This document shows, one piece after another, positions 54,540-64,000 of a stretch of 64,000 nucleotides of DNA. The DNA lies in the NCBI RefSeq assembly GCF_000764655.1, contig NZ_JRGL01000007.1:124001-188000 (forward strand), in the 5' to 3' direction. Under the pieces are notes generated by a model. The model did not search any database, was not told the DNA's origin, and was given only the letters and a program-made list of their open reading frames with translations. This DNA is from Aeromonas aquatica. Lineage in GTDB: Bacteria > Pseudomonadota > Gammaproteobacteria > Enterobacterales > Aeromonadaceae. Each line of letters starts with the position of its first letter. The stretch's first letter is position 1. A program made the position numbers and the translations under genes.

Positions 54540-56342
54540 ATGAATCATCTCGAGATTATTGAAAGCCGCGTCGCCCAGGTCAGGGTCACTCTGGCCAGTC
54601 AAGAACTGGACGCCTTCATCGTTCCTCACGACGACGAGCACCTGGGGGAGTACATTCCCGCCCATGCCGAGCGTCTGAACTGGATCACCGGTTTCAACGG
54701 TTCCGCCGGGCTCGCCATCATCATGGCGCAGCGGGCGGCCCTGTTCATCGACGGTCGTTACACTGTGCAGGCCCGCCTGCAGGCGCCGGCCGATCTGTTT
54801 GAGTTTCTCCATCTGAACGAAGATCCCCATGTGCAGTGGCTGGCGGAACAGCTGCCATCCGGTGCCCGGGTCGGCTTCGACGCCCGTCTGCACAGCCTGG
54901 CCTGGTATCAGAATGCCAACGCCGTCCTCGCCGATCGCGGCATCGAACTGGTGCGAGTGGCGCAGAACCCCATCGATCTGCACTGGACAGATCGCCCCGT
55001 CCCCACCAAGACCCCGGTCATCCTCTACAGCGAAGAGCTGGCAGGCCAATCGAGCCAGGCCAAACGCGAGCTGCTGGCGAGCAATCTGCGCAAGCGCGGG
55101 CTGGATGCGGTGCTGCTGACCCAGGCTGAGCCCATCAACTGGCTGCTCAACCTGCGTGGCCGCGACGTGGAGCGTCTGCCGGTGGTGCTGGGCTTTGCGG
55201 TGCTCTACGCCAACACCAGCATGGATTTCTTCGTCGACACCGACAAGGTCGACTGCATCGCCTTCAGTCGTCACGTGGGGCAGGATGTCTCCGTCTACCC
55301 CATCGACAAGCTGGGTGACGTGCTGCGGCGCATCGGTGAGGATCAGCAAAAGGTGCTGGCCGACCCGAACACCGCCAACGCCTGGACCCAACTCATCATG
55401 GAGGAGGCGGGCGCCATCCTGGTGGCCGGTCAGGATCCGACCATGCTGCCAAAGGCCTGCAAGAACGAGATTGAGCTGGCCGGCATGCGTGCCGCCCACC
55501 TGCGCGACGGTGTCGCCGTCACCCGCTTCCTCGCCTGGCTGGACCGACTGGTCGCCAGCGGCGAGTACCAAGGGGTGGATGAAGGCACCCTGGCAGATCG
55601 GCTGGAGGCCTTCCGCCACGAGCAGGCTCACTATGTGGAGCCGAGCTTCGACACCATCTCGGCGCTGGGCCCCAACGCCGCCATGTGCCACTACCGTCAC
55701 ACCAACGGTGTGCCGCGTACCTTCGGCCAGGACAGCATCTATCTGGTGGACTCCGGCGCCCAGTATCTGGACGGCACCACCGACATCACCCGCACCGTCA
55801 AGGTCGGAGAGGTGAGCGAAGAACACAAGGCCATGTTTACCCGGGTACTGCAGGGTCACATCGCCCTGGATCAGGCTCGCTTCCCCCGCGGCACCGCCGG
55901 CATCCAGCTCGACGTGCTGGCCCGCATGCCGCTGTGGCAGGCCGGGTACAACTATGACCACGGCACCGGCCACGGCGTCGGCCACTTCCTGAGCGTGCAC
56001 GAAGGTCCCCAGCGCATCGCCCCCAAGGGCAGCCTGGTGGCACTGCAACCGGGCATGGTGCTCTCCAACGAGCCGGGTTACTACCGGGAAGATGCGTTCG
56101 GCATCCGCTGCGAGAACCTGGTGATAGTGACCGAGCAGGAGTCGCGCGGCGAGCTGCCGATGCTGGGCTTCGAACGGCTGACCTATGTGCCGTTCGATAC
56201 TCGCCTCATCGATCGCAGCCTGCTGAGCCAGGACGAGTTCCGCTGGATCAACGACTACCATGTCGAGGTGTTCCGCCGTCTGAGCCCGCTGCTGGAGGGC
56301 GAGGATCTCGCCTGGCTGGAGCAGGCGACCAGCCTCATCTAA
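54540..56342 (+). CDS. Xaa-Pro aminopeptidase P (M24B, long form)
   Basis: 600-residue metallopeptidase removing N-terminal residues before proline. Two creatinase-like N-domains (1-310) precede an M24 catalytic domain with metal ligands Asp404 and Asp415 (VDSGAQYLDGTTDITRT), a histidine in HGTGHGVGHFLSVHE near 479, and glutamates in NEPGYYRE and ENLVIV. Cytoplasmic, probably manganese-dependent. Its length matches the long eukaryote-like form rather than E. coli PepP. Confidence 0.95.
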   Translation: MNHLEIIESRVAQVRVTLASQELDAFIVPHDDEHLGEYIPAHAERLNWITGFNGSAGLAIIMAQRAALFIDGRYTVQARLQAPADLFEFLHLNEDPHVQWLAEQLPSGARVGFDARLHSLAWYQNANAVLADRGIELVRVAQNPIDLHWTDRPVPTKTPVILYSEELAGQSSQAKRELLASNLRKRGLDAVLLTQAEPINWLLNLRGRDVERLPVVLGFAVLYANTSMDFFVDTDKVDCIAFSRHVGQDVSVYPIDKLGDVLRRIGEDQQKVLADPNTANAWTQLIMEEAGAILVAGQDPTMLPKACKNEIELAGMRAAHLRDGVAVTRFLAWLDRLVASGEYQGVDEGTLADRLEAFRHEQAHYVEPSFDTISALGPNAAMCHYRHTNGVPRTFGQDSIYLVDSGAQYLDGTTDITRTVKVGEVSEEHKAMFTRVLQGHIALDQARFPRGTAGIQLDVLARMPLWQAGYNYDHGTGHGVGHFLSVHEGPQRIAPKGSLVALQPGMVLSNEPGYYREDAFGIRCENLVIVTEQESRGELPMLGFERLTYVPFDTRLIDRSLLSQDEFRWINDYHVEVFRRLSPLLEGEDLAWLEQATSLI

Positions 56343-56368
56343 TCGCAGACAATCGAGGTTGTCCGCTG

Positions 56369-56396
56369 AAACAGGGCCCAAGGGCCCTGTTTTTTG
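56369..56396 (+). terminator. Terminator of the aminopeptidase gene
   Basis: ACAGGGCCC-AA-GGGCCCTGT hairpin followed by six T. Confidence 0.92.
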
Positions 56397-56444
56397 TCCC
56401 GGCCTTTGACCTGTATCAACACCCCTGCCCCTCAGGTCAGGACA

Positions 56445-56849
56445 ATGACCGCCATGAACATCGAACGACCCGGCACTCGTCGCAGTGCCCGTGCCAGCCA
56501 GGCACCCGAGCACCCCAGGCTCAGACGGGAGCAGCGGACGGTCAGCGCCATGATCCGCCTCTACTGTGACCACCATCATCAGGATCCCGACTGTCGGCAC
56601 TGCCAGCAGTTACGCGAATTCGCCCACCAGCGGCTGCGCCGCTGCCGTTACGGTCAGGCCAACAAGCCGACCTGCGCCAACTGCGACATCCACTGCTATG
56701 CCCCCGCCATGCGCAAGCAGATCCAGCAGATCATGAGCTGGAGCGGTCCGCGCATGCTGTGGCATCACCCCTGGCTCGCCCTGCGCCACCTGCTGGATGG
56801 CCGCCGCAAGGCACCCAGGCGACCCCAGGGCAGACCACTCCCGCCCTGA
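56445..56849 (+). CDS. YgbA-like nitrous-oxide-stimulated promoter family protein
   Basis: 134-residue protein with the conserved cysteine/histidine blocks of the YgbA_NO family: MIRLYCDHHHQ, CRHCQQL, CRYGQANKPTCANCDIHCY and MSWSGPRMLWHHPWLALRHL. The cysteines suggest metal or iron-sulfur binding. In enterobacteria the gene belongs to the NsrR nitric-oxide regulon. Start is ATG 56445 or 56454. Confidence 0.85.
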   Translation: MTAMNIERPGTRRSARASQAPEHPRLRREQRTVSAMIRLYCDHHHQDPDCRHCQQLREFAHQRLRRCRYGQANKPTCANCDIHCYAPAMRKQIQQIMSWSGPRMLWHHPWLALRHLLDGRRKAPRRPQGRPLPP

Positions 56850-56941
56850 GTCATCCCCCCTTGCATCGACCCGCCTCGCTCACTACCCTGTGGCTCCTTT
56901 GACTGCCAACCGGCAGTCCCTATCCAATGACAGGAGCCCGG

Positions 56942-57394
56942 ATGCACCCGCCCCCCGTTTTGAGAGTGGCCCGCCACGCCGACATGCACGCCATAGGGCG
57001 ACTCGACGCCGACGTCTTCGGGGAGCAGGTCTATCCCGCCTTCTTCTTCCGCCAAGCCATGGATCTCTGGCCCGAGCTGCTGATCGTGGCGGAGCTGGAG
57101 GGCAGGCTGCTGGGCTATGCCCTGGGGGGAGTGGGACAGGATCGGTCGCAGGGCTGGCTGCTCTCCCTCGCCGTGCTGCCCGAGGCGCGTGGCTTCGGCC
57201 TGGCCGAGCGGATGATGCTGCAGGTAGAGCAGGGGCTGAGTGCGCTGCAGACGGCGCGCGTCAGGCTGACGGTGGATCCCGCCAACCCCGCCCAGCGCCT
57301 CTACTTCCGCCTCGGTTATGGGTTGCTGGCCGAGGAGCCGGGCTATTTCGGTCCGGGGGAGGATCGCCTGCTGCTGGAAAAACCCCTGGCCTGA
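56942..57394 (+). CDS. GNAT family N-acetyltransferase
   Basis: 150-residue single-domain GNAT. The acetyl-CoA motif region SLAVLPEARGFGLAERMML is near residue 80 and VDPANPAQRLYFRLGY near 115. The ATG at 56942 has AGGAG six bases upstream. The substrate is unknown. Confidence 0.88.
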   Translation: MHPPPVLRVARHADMHAIGRLDADVFGEQVYPAFFFRQAMDLWPELLIVAELEGRLLGYALGGVGQDRSQGWLLSLAVLPEARGFGLAERMMLQVEQGLSALQTARVRLTVDPANPAQRLYFRLGYGLLAEEPGYFGPGEDRLLLEKPLA

Positions 57395-57525
57395 CTCCAT
57401 TAAGGACCTTCTCGACTCCGAGATTTTATAATTGGTTACACTTTGCGGGTTTAATGCGCAATCCGGTTGGCGTAGAGTTGAACGCAACAACCAGATTAAC
57501 CCGATGCCCGCCCAGGAGGCTCATC

Positions 57526-57996
57526 ATGTTGAAACGTATCACTCTCGTCACCCTGCTGGCCGCTACCACCGCTATCACGGGCTGTGCCAACAGCGACGTC
57601 TACTCCGGCGACGTCTACACCAAGGATCGCGCCAAGCAGGTACAGACCGTCAGCTATGGCACCATCGTCTCCACCCGCCCGGTCAAGATCCAGGGTGAGG
57701 ACAACGCCATTCTCGGCACCATAGGTGGCGCCGTGGTCGGCGGCCTGCTCGGCAGCACCATAGGCGGTGGCCGGGGCAGCGACATCGCCGCCGCCGGGGG
57801 CGCCATCGCCGGCGCCGCGGCCGGCAAGGCTGCCGGGGACAAGCTCAATCAGGTCGACGGGGTCGAGATCGAGATCAAGAAAGAGAACGGTGAGGCGATC
57901 GTGGTGGTGCAAAAAGCCAGCCCCACCTTCGTGCCGGGCGCCCGGGTGCGCATGACCCAGGGCAATGGCAGCATCAACGTGGCCGTGGTGAACTGA
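57526..57996 (+). CDS. Outer-membrane lipoprotein, SlyB/PcP family
   Basis: 156-residue lipoprotein. The signal ends in the lipobox AITGC (Cys20), followed by glycine-zipper repeats (GTIGGAVVGGLLGSTIGGGRG; key glycines every four residues) near 65-100 that are typical of SlyB, and a C-terminal beta domain. AGGAGG lies before the ATG. It probably stabilises the outer membrane. A shared terminator follows. Confidence 0.92.
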   Translation: MLKRITLVTLLAATTAITGCANSDVYSGDVYTKDRAKQVQTVSYGTIVSTRPVKIQGEDNAILGTIGGAVVGGLLGSTIGGGRGSDIAAAGGAIAGAAAGKAAGDKLNQVDGVEIEIKKENGEAIVVVQKASPTFVPGARVRMTQGNGSINVAVVN

Positions 57997-58022
57997 CCTC
58001 AGTTAGCGGTTCCTTTCGAGCA

Positions 58023-58052
58023 CAAAAAAGGTGAGCCGAGCTCACCTTTTTC
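58023..58052. terminator. Bidirectional terminator between slyB-like and CYTH genes
   Basis: AAAAAAGGTGAGC-CGA-GCTCACCTTTTT with A and T runs on both sides, between two converging genes. Confidence 0.9.
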
Positions 58053-58079
58053 ATTTCCGTCACCCGATGGTTTCGGGTC

Positions 58080-59033
58080 TCAGGCGTCTAGATGTAACCA
58101 GGCCGCGATCGCCAGTTGCAGTCGCACGAACGCCGCCTGCTGGAACAGCCCCAGCAGTCGCTCGTCTCCCCCCTCAGCCGCCTGCACCAGCGAAGCCTGC
58201 TGGGCTAGCAGTTCTGGCAGCCAGAAGGGAACGGCCGCCAGAGTGCCTGCCGCCTCCGCCACCAGAGCACAAGCCTGCAGGATCCCAAGGCGGGCCTGTC
58301 GCCGCGTCGACCCCTCGCTCTCCAGCCAGAGCTGCTCGTGATGCTGCCAGTGCTGCAGGCCCAGACTGATGCAAGCGCTGGCGTCGAGCCCGCTCACATC
58401 CGGCAGGGGGTACGGCGACAGCGCCTTGCCAAGCCCCGCCAGCCGGTAGCCGCGCTGGGCCTTGGATTGCGCCCCCAGCCTGATGCCGCCCAGCTCCGCC
58501 AGCCGGGTCGCCAACCCGAACAGGGCGCGGGCGTCTCCGGTCTTGAGCTCCAGCTCCAGCTCGTCGATGGCGGTACGACCCAGGGAGCCGACGATCTCCC
58601 CCCGATCCCAGGCCAGCTCAATCTCGGCGCCCTCGAAGGCCACCAGCCAGTGCTGGCGCACAAAGTCGGTCCTGAACTGGGCCACAAGCCTGGACTGGAT
58701 CTCGTCACGCACGGCAAGAGCCGGCCAGATGTCGGCCGGGAAGCTGGCCAAGGTCGGTAATTCCCCCATCACGGGGGCGTTGTACTCGGGGCGGGCGTGC
58801 AATCCACCCACCGCCTGACCCCGACATTTAATCGTCTGCTCGGAAAAATTGTCGCTGCGGCGGATCCGCAATCCCATGTCGAGCCGACGCAGGGCAAGAT
58901 CAGGCGTGTCGAAATAGACATTGCCGAGATCGAGTCGACCAGAAGATATAATGTCGAGTTTATTCAGTAAGTTGGATGTTTTCTCTTGAATGTCCCGTAC
59001 GACAAAAAATTTTATCTCGATCTCAGTTTGCAT
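58080..59033 (-). CDS. CYTH domain inorganic triphosphatase (YgiF-like)
   Basis: 317-residue CYTH protein. It starts MQTEIEIKF with the ExExK metal motif at residues 4-8; LDLGNVYFDTPDLALRRLDM and GLRIRRSDN follow. The C-terminal ~100 residues are shorter than the CHAD domain of E. coli YgiF, so it may be a truncated or variant form. It hydrolyses triphosphate in the known relatives. Confidence 0.88.
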   Translation of the reverse strand: MQTEIEIKFFVVRDIQEKTSNLLNKLDIISSGRLDLGNVYFDTPDLALRRLDMGLRIRRSDNFSEQTIKCRGQAVGGLHARPEYNAPVMGELPTLASFPADIWPALAVRDEIQSRLVAQFRTDFVRQHWLVAFEGAEIELAWDRGEIVGSLGRTAIDELELELKTGDARALFGLATRLAELGGIRLGAQSKAQRGYRLAGLGKALSPYPLPDVSGLDASACISLGLQHWQHHEQLWLESEGSTRRQARLGILQACALVAEAAGTLAAVPFWLPELLAQQASLVQAAEGGDERLLGLFQQAAFVRLQLAIAAWLHLDA

Positions 59034-59201
59034 AGTTATTCCGGGCGGCAGGCAACTTTGGGGGGCATGATCTCGATTGCGAGGATATAATGCCAGCGAA
59101 TCATCTAGATTAATTCACGGTTTTATTAAGGGCATAGTTCGGTTATCCTGCGCCCCTCCTAAAATCGTATCGAGTGTTTTTTCACCGACACAGGTTTGGC
59201 C

Positions 59202-59882
59202 ATGCCAGTAAATACTATCCTGGGGCTTTTCGCCAAGTCCCCCATCAAGCCGCTGCAGAAGCATATCGTCAAGGTTCACCAGTGCTCCCAGCAGTTGGTT
59301 CCCTTCTTTGATGCCGTTGCCGAAGACCGTTGGGAAGATGCCGAGAAGATCCGGCAGCAGATCGCCCAGCTGGAAAAAGAAGCGGATATCCTCAAACGTG
59401 AAATTCGTCTGAAACTGCCTCGTGGCCTGTTCCTGCCGGTCGCCCGTACCGACCTGCTGGAGCTGCTGACCCAGCAAGACAAGATTGCCAACCGTGCCAA
59501 GGATATCTCCGGCCGCATGCTTGGTCGTCGAATGGAATTCCCCGCCGAGATGCGTGCCGACTTCATGGCCTATCTCAAACGTTGTATCGATGCGACCGCC
59601 CAAGCCGAAAAAGCCATCGGAGAACTCGATGAGCTGCTCGAAACCGGCTTTAAAGGACGTGAAGTTGAAATGGTTGCCGAGATGATCCACCAGCTGGATC
59701 TCATCGAGGACGATACTGACACCATGCAGATCGGGCTGCGCCAACAGCTGCAAGCCGTTGAGCAGAAATACAATCCGATCGACGTTATGTTCCTCTACAA
59801 GATCCTCGAATGGGTAGGTGACCTGGCTGATCAGGCCGAGCGCGTTGGCGCCCGTCTGGAATTGATGCTGGCTCGTTCGTAA
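59202..59882 (+). CDS. DUF47/PhoU-like phosphate transport regulator
   Basis: 226-residue all-helical protein of the TIGR00153/DUF47 (PhoU-related) family: MPVNTILGLFAKSPIKPLQK at the start, with long helices (DTDTMQIGLRQQLQAVEQKY). It lies 25 bp before pit and is co-transcribed with it, as in many bacteria, so it probably modulates the permease. Start is ATG 59202; TTG 59196 is possible. Confidence 0.93.
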   Translation: MPVNTILGLFAKSPIKPLQKHIVKVHQCSQQLVPFFDAVAEDRWEDAEKIRQQIAQLEKEADILKREIRLKLPRGLFLPVARTDLLELLTQQDKIANRAKDISGRMLGRRMEFPAEMRADFMAYLKRCIDATAQAEKAIGELDELLETGFKGREVEMVAEMIHQLDLIEDDTDTMQIGLRQQLQAVEQKYNPIDVMFLYKILEWVGDLADQAERVGARLELMLARS

Positions 59883-59907
59883 TCGACTGACTGGGTAAAC
59901 ACTACTA

Positions 59908-61173
59908 ATGGACATTATCGCAAATTACGGCACCACCCTGGTGCTCGTGGCGGCCTTGTTCGGCTTTTTGATGGCCTGGGGCATAGGGGCGAATGACGTC
60001 GCCAACGCCATGGGCACATCGGTCGGCACCAAGTCTCTGACCATACGTCAGGCGATCATCATCGCCATGATCTTCGAGTTCGCCGGCGCCTATCTGGCCG
60101 GTGGCGAAGTCACGGCGACGATCCGTAACGGTATCATAGATACCAATGCCTTCACCGATACCCCGGATCTGCTGGTGCTCGGCATGATCGCCTCCCTGCT
60201 GGCGGCCGGCCTCTGGCTGATCCTGGCCTCCTACTTCGGCTGGCCCGTCTCCACCACCCACTCCATCATCGGCGCCATCGTCGGCTTCGCCGTGGTGAGC
60301 GTCGGCCCGGAAGCGGTACAGTGGAGCAAGTTTGGCGGCATCGTCGGCTCCTGGGTGGTCACCCCGGCCATCTCGGGCATCATCGCCTACTTCATGTTCA
60401 TCAGCGTGCAGAAGCTCATCTTCAACACAGACAACCCGCTGGCCAACGCCAAGCGCTATGTCCCCTTCTACATGTTCCTGACCGCGCTGGTCATCTGCCT
60501 GGTGACCATCAAGAAGGGGCTGACCCACGTCGGTCTGCACCTGAGCGACGGCGAGGGCATACTGCTCTCCATCGCCATCTCGGTGACCCTCTCCATCGGC
60601 GGCTGGTTCTACATTCGCGGTCAGCAGTACAACCCGCAGGATGACAACAAGATGCACTTCGCCAACGTGGAGAAGGTGTTCGGCATCCTGATGGTGATCA
60701 CCGCCTGTGCCATGGCCTTCGCCCACGGCTCCAACGACGTGGCCAACGCCATAGGTCCGCTCTCCGCCGTGGTATCCACAGTCGAGAGTGCCGGCCAGAT
60801 CACCGGCAACTCCCACATCGCCTGGTGGATCCTGCCGCTCGGCGGCATCGGCATCGTCATCGGCCTCGCCACCATGGGTGAGAAGGTGATGGCGACCGTG
60901 GGGACGGGTATCACTCACCTGACCCCGAGCCGTGGCTTCGCCGCCCAGCTCGCCACCGCCGCTACCGTGGTGATCGCCTCTGGCACCGGCTTGCCCATCT
61001 CCACCACCCAGACTCTGGTGGGTGCCGTGATGGGGGTAGGTCTGGCCCGCGGCATCGCGGCCCTGAACCTCGGCGTGCTGCGCAACATAGTGATCTCCTG
61101 GGTCATCACCCTGCCCGCCGGCGCCATCCTGGCCATCGCCATCTTCTACGTGCTGCAGGCCTGCTTCTCCTAA
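59908..61173 (+). CDS. pit: Low-affinity inorganic phosphate transporter (PiT family)
   Basis: 421-residue inner-membrane permease with about ten helices. Both inverted PD001131-type signatures are present: WGIGANDVANAMGTSVGTKS near residue 25 and AHGSNDVANAIGPLSAVV near 272. It carries metal-phosphate into the cell with protons or sodium. A strong terminator follows. Confidence 0.95.
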   Translation: MDIIANYGTTLVLVAALFGFLMAWGIGANDVANAMGTSVGTKSLTIRQAIIIAMIFEFAGAYLAGGEVTATIRNGIIDTNAFTDTPDLLVLGMIASLLAAGLWLILASYFGWPVSTTHSIIGAIVGFAVVSVGPEAVQWSKFGGIVGSWVVTPAISGIIAYFMFISVQKLIFNTDNPLANAKRYVPFYMFLTALVICLVTIKKGLTHVGLHLSDGEGILLSIAISVTLSIGGWFYIRGQQYNPQDDNKMHFANVEKVFGILMVITACAMAFAHGSNDVANAIGPLSAVVSTVESAGQITGNSHIAWWILPLGGIGIVIGLATMGEKVMATVGTGITHLTPSRGFAAQLATAATVVIASGTGLPISTTQTLVGAVMGVGLARGIAALNLGVLRNIVISWVITLPAGAILAIAIFYVLQACFS

Positions 61174-61192
61174 AGCCCAAGCGCCCGATGAC

Positions 61193-61224
61193 AAAAAGCC
61201 CGAGTCACTGACTCGGGCTTTTTT
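61193..61224 (+). terminator. Terminator of the DUF47-pit operon
   Basis: AAAAGCCCGAGT-CACTG-ACTCGGGCTTTTTT; perfect stem with T run, also usable in the other direction for cca. Confidence 0.93.
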
Positions 61225-61247
61225 ATGCGTGGCATTCGAGACCGGCA

Positions 61248-62486
61248 TCACTCCTCGATAAAGGTCCAGTCATCGCGCACCCGGCTGATGGCATCGAGCC
61301 GCCGCCTGGCGAGTTGCTCGCGGATCTCCTCCCCCTTGAAGCCAGCCGCCACTATCTCCTTGACCGGAACGGCCTGGGCCGCCTCGAGCGCCTGGGCCAC
61401 GTAGTCAGGCTGGCTGTAGACCTTCTCCTCGAAGCCGGTACGGCCGTGGAAATCGGCACGGCAGGCATCCAGCAGCTGGGCGAAACGCTCGGGCCTGCGC
61501 CAAGCATCCGCCTTGTCGAACAGCTTGAGCAGGGTAGCCGGCTTGAGCTCGAAGGCGATGTGGATATGGGTGTGCAGATCGCTCACCAGCAGCGCCAGAT
61601 CCCGGCAGTCGTTCGGCACCCGGAAACGCTCGCAGAAATCGCGGATGAGCGGCAGCCCCTTCTGGCCGTGGCCATGATGGCTCGGCCAGAACGCGGGCGG
61701 GGTCAGCCCCTTGCCGAAGTCGTGGCAGAGGGCGGCGAAGCGCACCGGCAATTCGGGGGAGCGCTGACAGGCCTGCTCCAGCACCATCAGGGTGTGGATG
61801 CCGGTGTCGATCTCCGGGTGCCACTTGGCGGGTGCCGGCACCCCGAACAGGGCATCCAGCTCGGGGAACAGCGCCTTGAGGGCGCCGCACTCGCGCAATA
61901 CCTCGAAGAAGACCGCTGGGGTCTGCCCCAGCAGCACCTTCTCCAGTTCCTTCCAGACCCGCTCCGGGGTCAGGTGGGCGAGCTCACCGGCCTCTGTCAT
62001 CTCCCGCATCAGCGCCAGCGTCTCAGGCGCCACGGTGAAACCCTGGGCATGAAAGCGGGCGGCAAAGCGGGCGACCCGCAGGATGCGCAGGGGATCCTCG
62101 GCAAAGGCCGGGGAGACGTGGCGCAGCAGCCGCGCCTCCAGATCTTGGATGCCGCCATAGGGATCGTGCAGTTGCCCATGCTCGTCTTCGGCGATGGCGT
62201 TGATGGTAAGATCCCGGCGTAACAAGTCTTGTTCGAGCGTCACCTCGGGCGAGGCGTGGCACACGAAGCCGGTATAACCCTTCCCCTGCTTGCGCTCGGT
62301 GCGCGCCAGGGCGTACTCCTGCTGGGTCCTGGGGTGGAGAAATACCGGGAAGTCGCGACCGACCTGGGTGAAGCCGAGCGCCAGCATCTGCTGAACTGTG
62401 GCACCGACCACCAGATGGTCTCTGTCCCCCTGTGGCAATCCCAACAGGCGATCCCGGACCGCCCCCCCAACCAGATAAGTCTGCAC
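61248..62486 (-). CDS. cca: CCA-adding multifunctional tRNA nucleotidyltransferase
   Basis: 412-residue class II CCA enzyme. [20 protein letters not shown] at residues 1-20, the catalytic DxD and [13 protein letters not shown] near 107 are intact. An HD phosphohydrolase domain ([12 protein letters not shown] near 230) is fused at the C-terminus, as in gammaproteobacteria. The preferred start is GTG 62486 with GAGGGAGA upstream; the frame is open to 62573. Divergent from exeA. Confidence 0.95.
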   Translation of the reverse strand: MQTYLVGGAVRDRLLGLPQGDRDHLVVGATVQQMLALGFTQVGRDFPVFLHPRTQQEYALARTERKQGKGYTGFVCHASPEVTLEQDLLRRDLTINAIAEDEHGQLHDPYGGIQDLEARLLRHVSPAFAEDPLRILRVARFAARFHAQGFTVAPETLALMREMTEAGELAHLTPERVWKELEKVLLGQTPAVFFEVLRECGALKALFPELDALFGVPAPAKWHPEIDTGIHTLMVLEQACQRSPELPVRFAALCHDFGKGLTPPAFWPSHHGHGQKGLPLIRDFCERFRVPNDCRDLALLVSDLHTHIHIAFELKPATLLKLFDKADAWRRPERFAQLLDACRADFHGRTGFEEKVYSQPDYVAQALEAAQAVPVKEIVAAGFKGEEIREQLARRRLDAISRVRDDWTFIEE

Positions 62487-62719
62487 GCGCACTCTCCCTC
62501 GATAAATCGGCCTCGATAACTTGCCTCCATGATACCGCTTTTGACCGCCATACACGACGATCCCCTCGCTCATCCCCCCTCAGATCAGGCTGGCGAACCG
62601 GGCCATGGCAGAGGGACAGCACCCCCTGGCCAGCCACTTTTTCTCGCCATAATTCGATCCCGACCACCCCCGCCGTTTCAGCCATCGGGCAGGAGACTCC
62701 TCTTATGGTATCCGGGTCT

Positions 62720-62748
62720 TTGACATCCCTGTGGGGAGGCTTTAACCT
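62720..62748 (+). promoter_or_regulatory. Putative sigma-70 promoter of exeA
   Basis: TTGACA at 62720-62725, a 17 bp spacer and TAACCT at 62743-62748, 28 bp before the exeA ATG. The rest of the 289 bp cca-exeA gap shows nothing else I can name. Confidence 0.65.
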
Positions 62749-62775
62749 GCCGCCATAACAATGGAATGGATCCTT

Positions 62776-64000
62776 ATGTACACACAGTTCTTCGGTCTGT
62801 CGGAGCCGCCGTTCTCCATCTCGCCCAACCCCAAATACCTCTATATGAGCGAACGTCACGGGGAGGCCCTTGCCCACCTCAACTACGGGTTGCAGGACGG
62901 AGGAGGCTTCGTGCTGCTCACCGGTGAAGTAGGCACGGGCAAGACCACGGTCTCCCGCTGCCTGTTGCAGCAGTTGCCGGCCGACACCGAGATCGCCTAC
63001 ATCCTCAATCCTTCCCTGACCGAGCGAGATCTGCTGGCGGCCATCTGCGACGAGTTCCAGCTGCCGTACGACAAGGACGCCGGCCTCAAGCTGCTGTTCG
63101 ATCTCATTCGCGATCACCTGCTGGCCAACCTGGCGGCGGGCAAGCGCAGCGTGGTGCTGGTGGATGAAGCCCAGCATCTGCTGCCCGGCGTGCTCGAGCA
63201 ATTGCGACTGCTCACCAACCTGGAGACCGACGAGAAGAAACTGCTGCAAGTGGTGCTCATCGGTCAGCCCGAGCTGCAGCAGATGCTGCGCCAGCCCCTG
63301 CTGCGCCAGCTTGCCCAGCGCATCACCGCCCGCTATCACCTGCTGCCGCTGTCACGCCAGGACGTGGACGCCTATGTGCGCTTCCGGCTGCAGGTGGCAG
63401 GCTGCATCCAGCCCATCTTCAGCCCCAAGGCGATACTGACCCTGCATCGCCTCTCCGGCGGTATCCCGCGGCTCATCAACCTCATCTGTGATCGCGCCCT
63501 GATCGCCGCCTTCGCCCGTGGCAGCCACAAGATAGTGCACGGCGACATCAGCCAGGCGGCCTATGAGGTGAGCGGCATTCGCGACGAGGGCAGTTGGCAG
63601 TCCGGCCTGACCGTCGCGCTGGTGGGGGCCCTGCTGGTCGCCGCCGGCTGGTGGGGCTGGCAGTTGTTTGGGGTCTTCCCCGCCCGGCCCCTGGTCAAGG
63701 TGGAGGTACCGGTCAAGGTGGATGAGACCCCGGAGCAGCAGGAACAGCTGACCCGCGCCATCAATCAGGCGCTCGAACCCGATAGCGCCATGCAGAATCT
63801 CTACAAGGTGTGGGGCTACCAGACCGAGCCGGAGGAGGCGACCTGTGACAATGCACCGCGCGCCGGCCTGCGCTGTCAGGAGGGCGACGCCTCCCTGGCG
63901 GAGCTGCAAGCCTTGCAACACCCGGCCTTGGTCAGCCTGACCGATGAGACCGGCGGCCTCTACTACGCCACCCTGGTGAACCTCGGTCCGGACAAGGCCA
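62776..64000 (+). CDS. exeA: Type II secretion ATPase ExeA (partial, cut at window end)
   Basis: First 408 residues; the gene runs off the right edge. AAA-type ATPase domain with Walker A GEVGTGKTT at residues 50-58 and Walker B VVLVDEAQH near 128; one membrane helix (LTVALVGALLVAAGWWGW, about 277-295); then a periplasmic part that binds peptidoglycan in the known protein. With ExeB (expected next) it inserts the ExeD secretin through the cell wall. This system is known from Aeromonas. Confidence 0.95.
   Translation, partial: MYTQFFGLSEPPFSISPNPKYLYMSERHGEALAHLNYGLQDGGGFVLLTGEVGTGKTTVSRCLLQQLPADTEIAYILNPSLTERDLLAAICDEFQLPYDKDAGLKLLFDLIRDHLLANLAAGKRSVVLVDEAQHLLPGVLEQLRLLTNLETDEKKLLQVVLIGQPELQQMLRQPLLRQLAQRITARYHLLPLSRQDVDAYVRFRLQVAGCIQPIFSPKAILTLHRLSGGIPRLINLICDRALIAAFARGSHKIVHGDISQAAYEVSGIRDEGSWQSGLTVALVGALLVAAGWWGWQLFGVFPARPLVKVEVPVKVDETPEQQEQLTRAINQALEPDSAMQNLYKVWGYQTEPEEATCDNAPRAGLRCQEGDASLAELQALQHPALVSLTDETGGLYYATLVNLGPDKA

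Overview
The window is about 64 kb of GC-rich gammaproteobacterial chromosome, almost certainly Aeromonas. The main evidence is a complete exe-type type II secretion operon (exeC to exeN, read leftward) with exeA starting separately beside cca. Supporting evidence is a divergent argE / argCBFGH cluster next to ppc, plus metJ/metB/metL, hslR-hslO-pckA and pit. No rRNA, tRNA, CRISPR array, insertion sequence or prophage was seen.

Layout. 0-4.4 kb: an operon of a threonine-synthase-like PLP enzyme and a polar amino-acid ABC importer. 4.6-8.0 kb: small single genes (MgtC/DUF4010 membrane protein, sugar acetyltransferase, DUF1294, PspB-like, PaiB-like). 8.1-18.1 kb: arginine biosynthesis (argH, G, F, B, C leftward, argE rightward) and ppc. 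18.1-21.6 kb: a disturbed stretch with an AT-rich orphan secreted protein, remnants of ybaK and of the ppc tail, a diguanylate cyclase and intact ybaK. 21.7-27.2 kb: GNAT, rhodanese, OsmC, a MocR-type regulator, a LysR regulator and lrgAB/cidAB-like genes. 27.4-32.9 kb: methionine genes metL, metB, metJ with a met box, an AraC regulator and a CsaA-like protein. 33-38.6 kb: HAAAP transporter, cysQ, nudE, tyrS and a LuxR-type regulator. 38.6-50.3 kb: exeN to exeC. 50.5-62.5 kb: hslR, hslO, pckA, a GntR regulator, an aminopeptidase P, ygbA-like, GNAT, a SlyB-like lipoprotein, a CYTH triphosphatase, DUF47-pit and cca. 62.8 kb to the end: exeA, cut by the window edge.

The most unusual signal is structural. 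At least six gene junctions carry old, diverged tandem duplications of the form 'tail of gene 1 + head of gene 2'. They lie between the two ABC permeases (three copies), at the start of the MocR gene, at exeF/exeG (three copies), exeI/exeJ and exeJ/exeK, and on a larger scale at ppc/ybaK. In four of them the intervening copy is still an open 36-57 codon frame whose start overlaps or abuts the preceding gene and whose stop overlaps or abuts the next start, so it could relay ribosomes between the genes. In the MocR copy, 12 of 15 codon substitutions are synonymous, which suggests selection on the encoded peptide. I know of no named system of this kind. Function is inference; the repeats themselves are read directly from the sequence.
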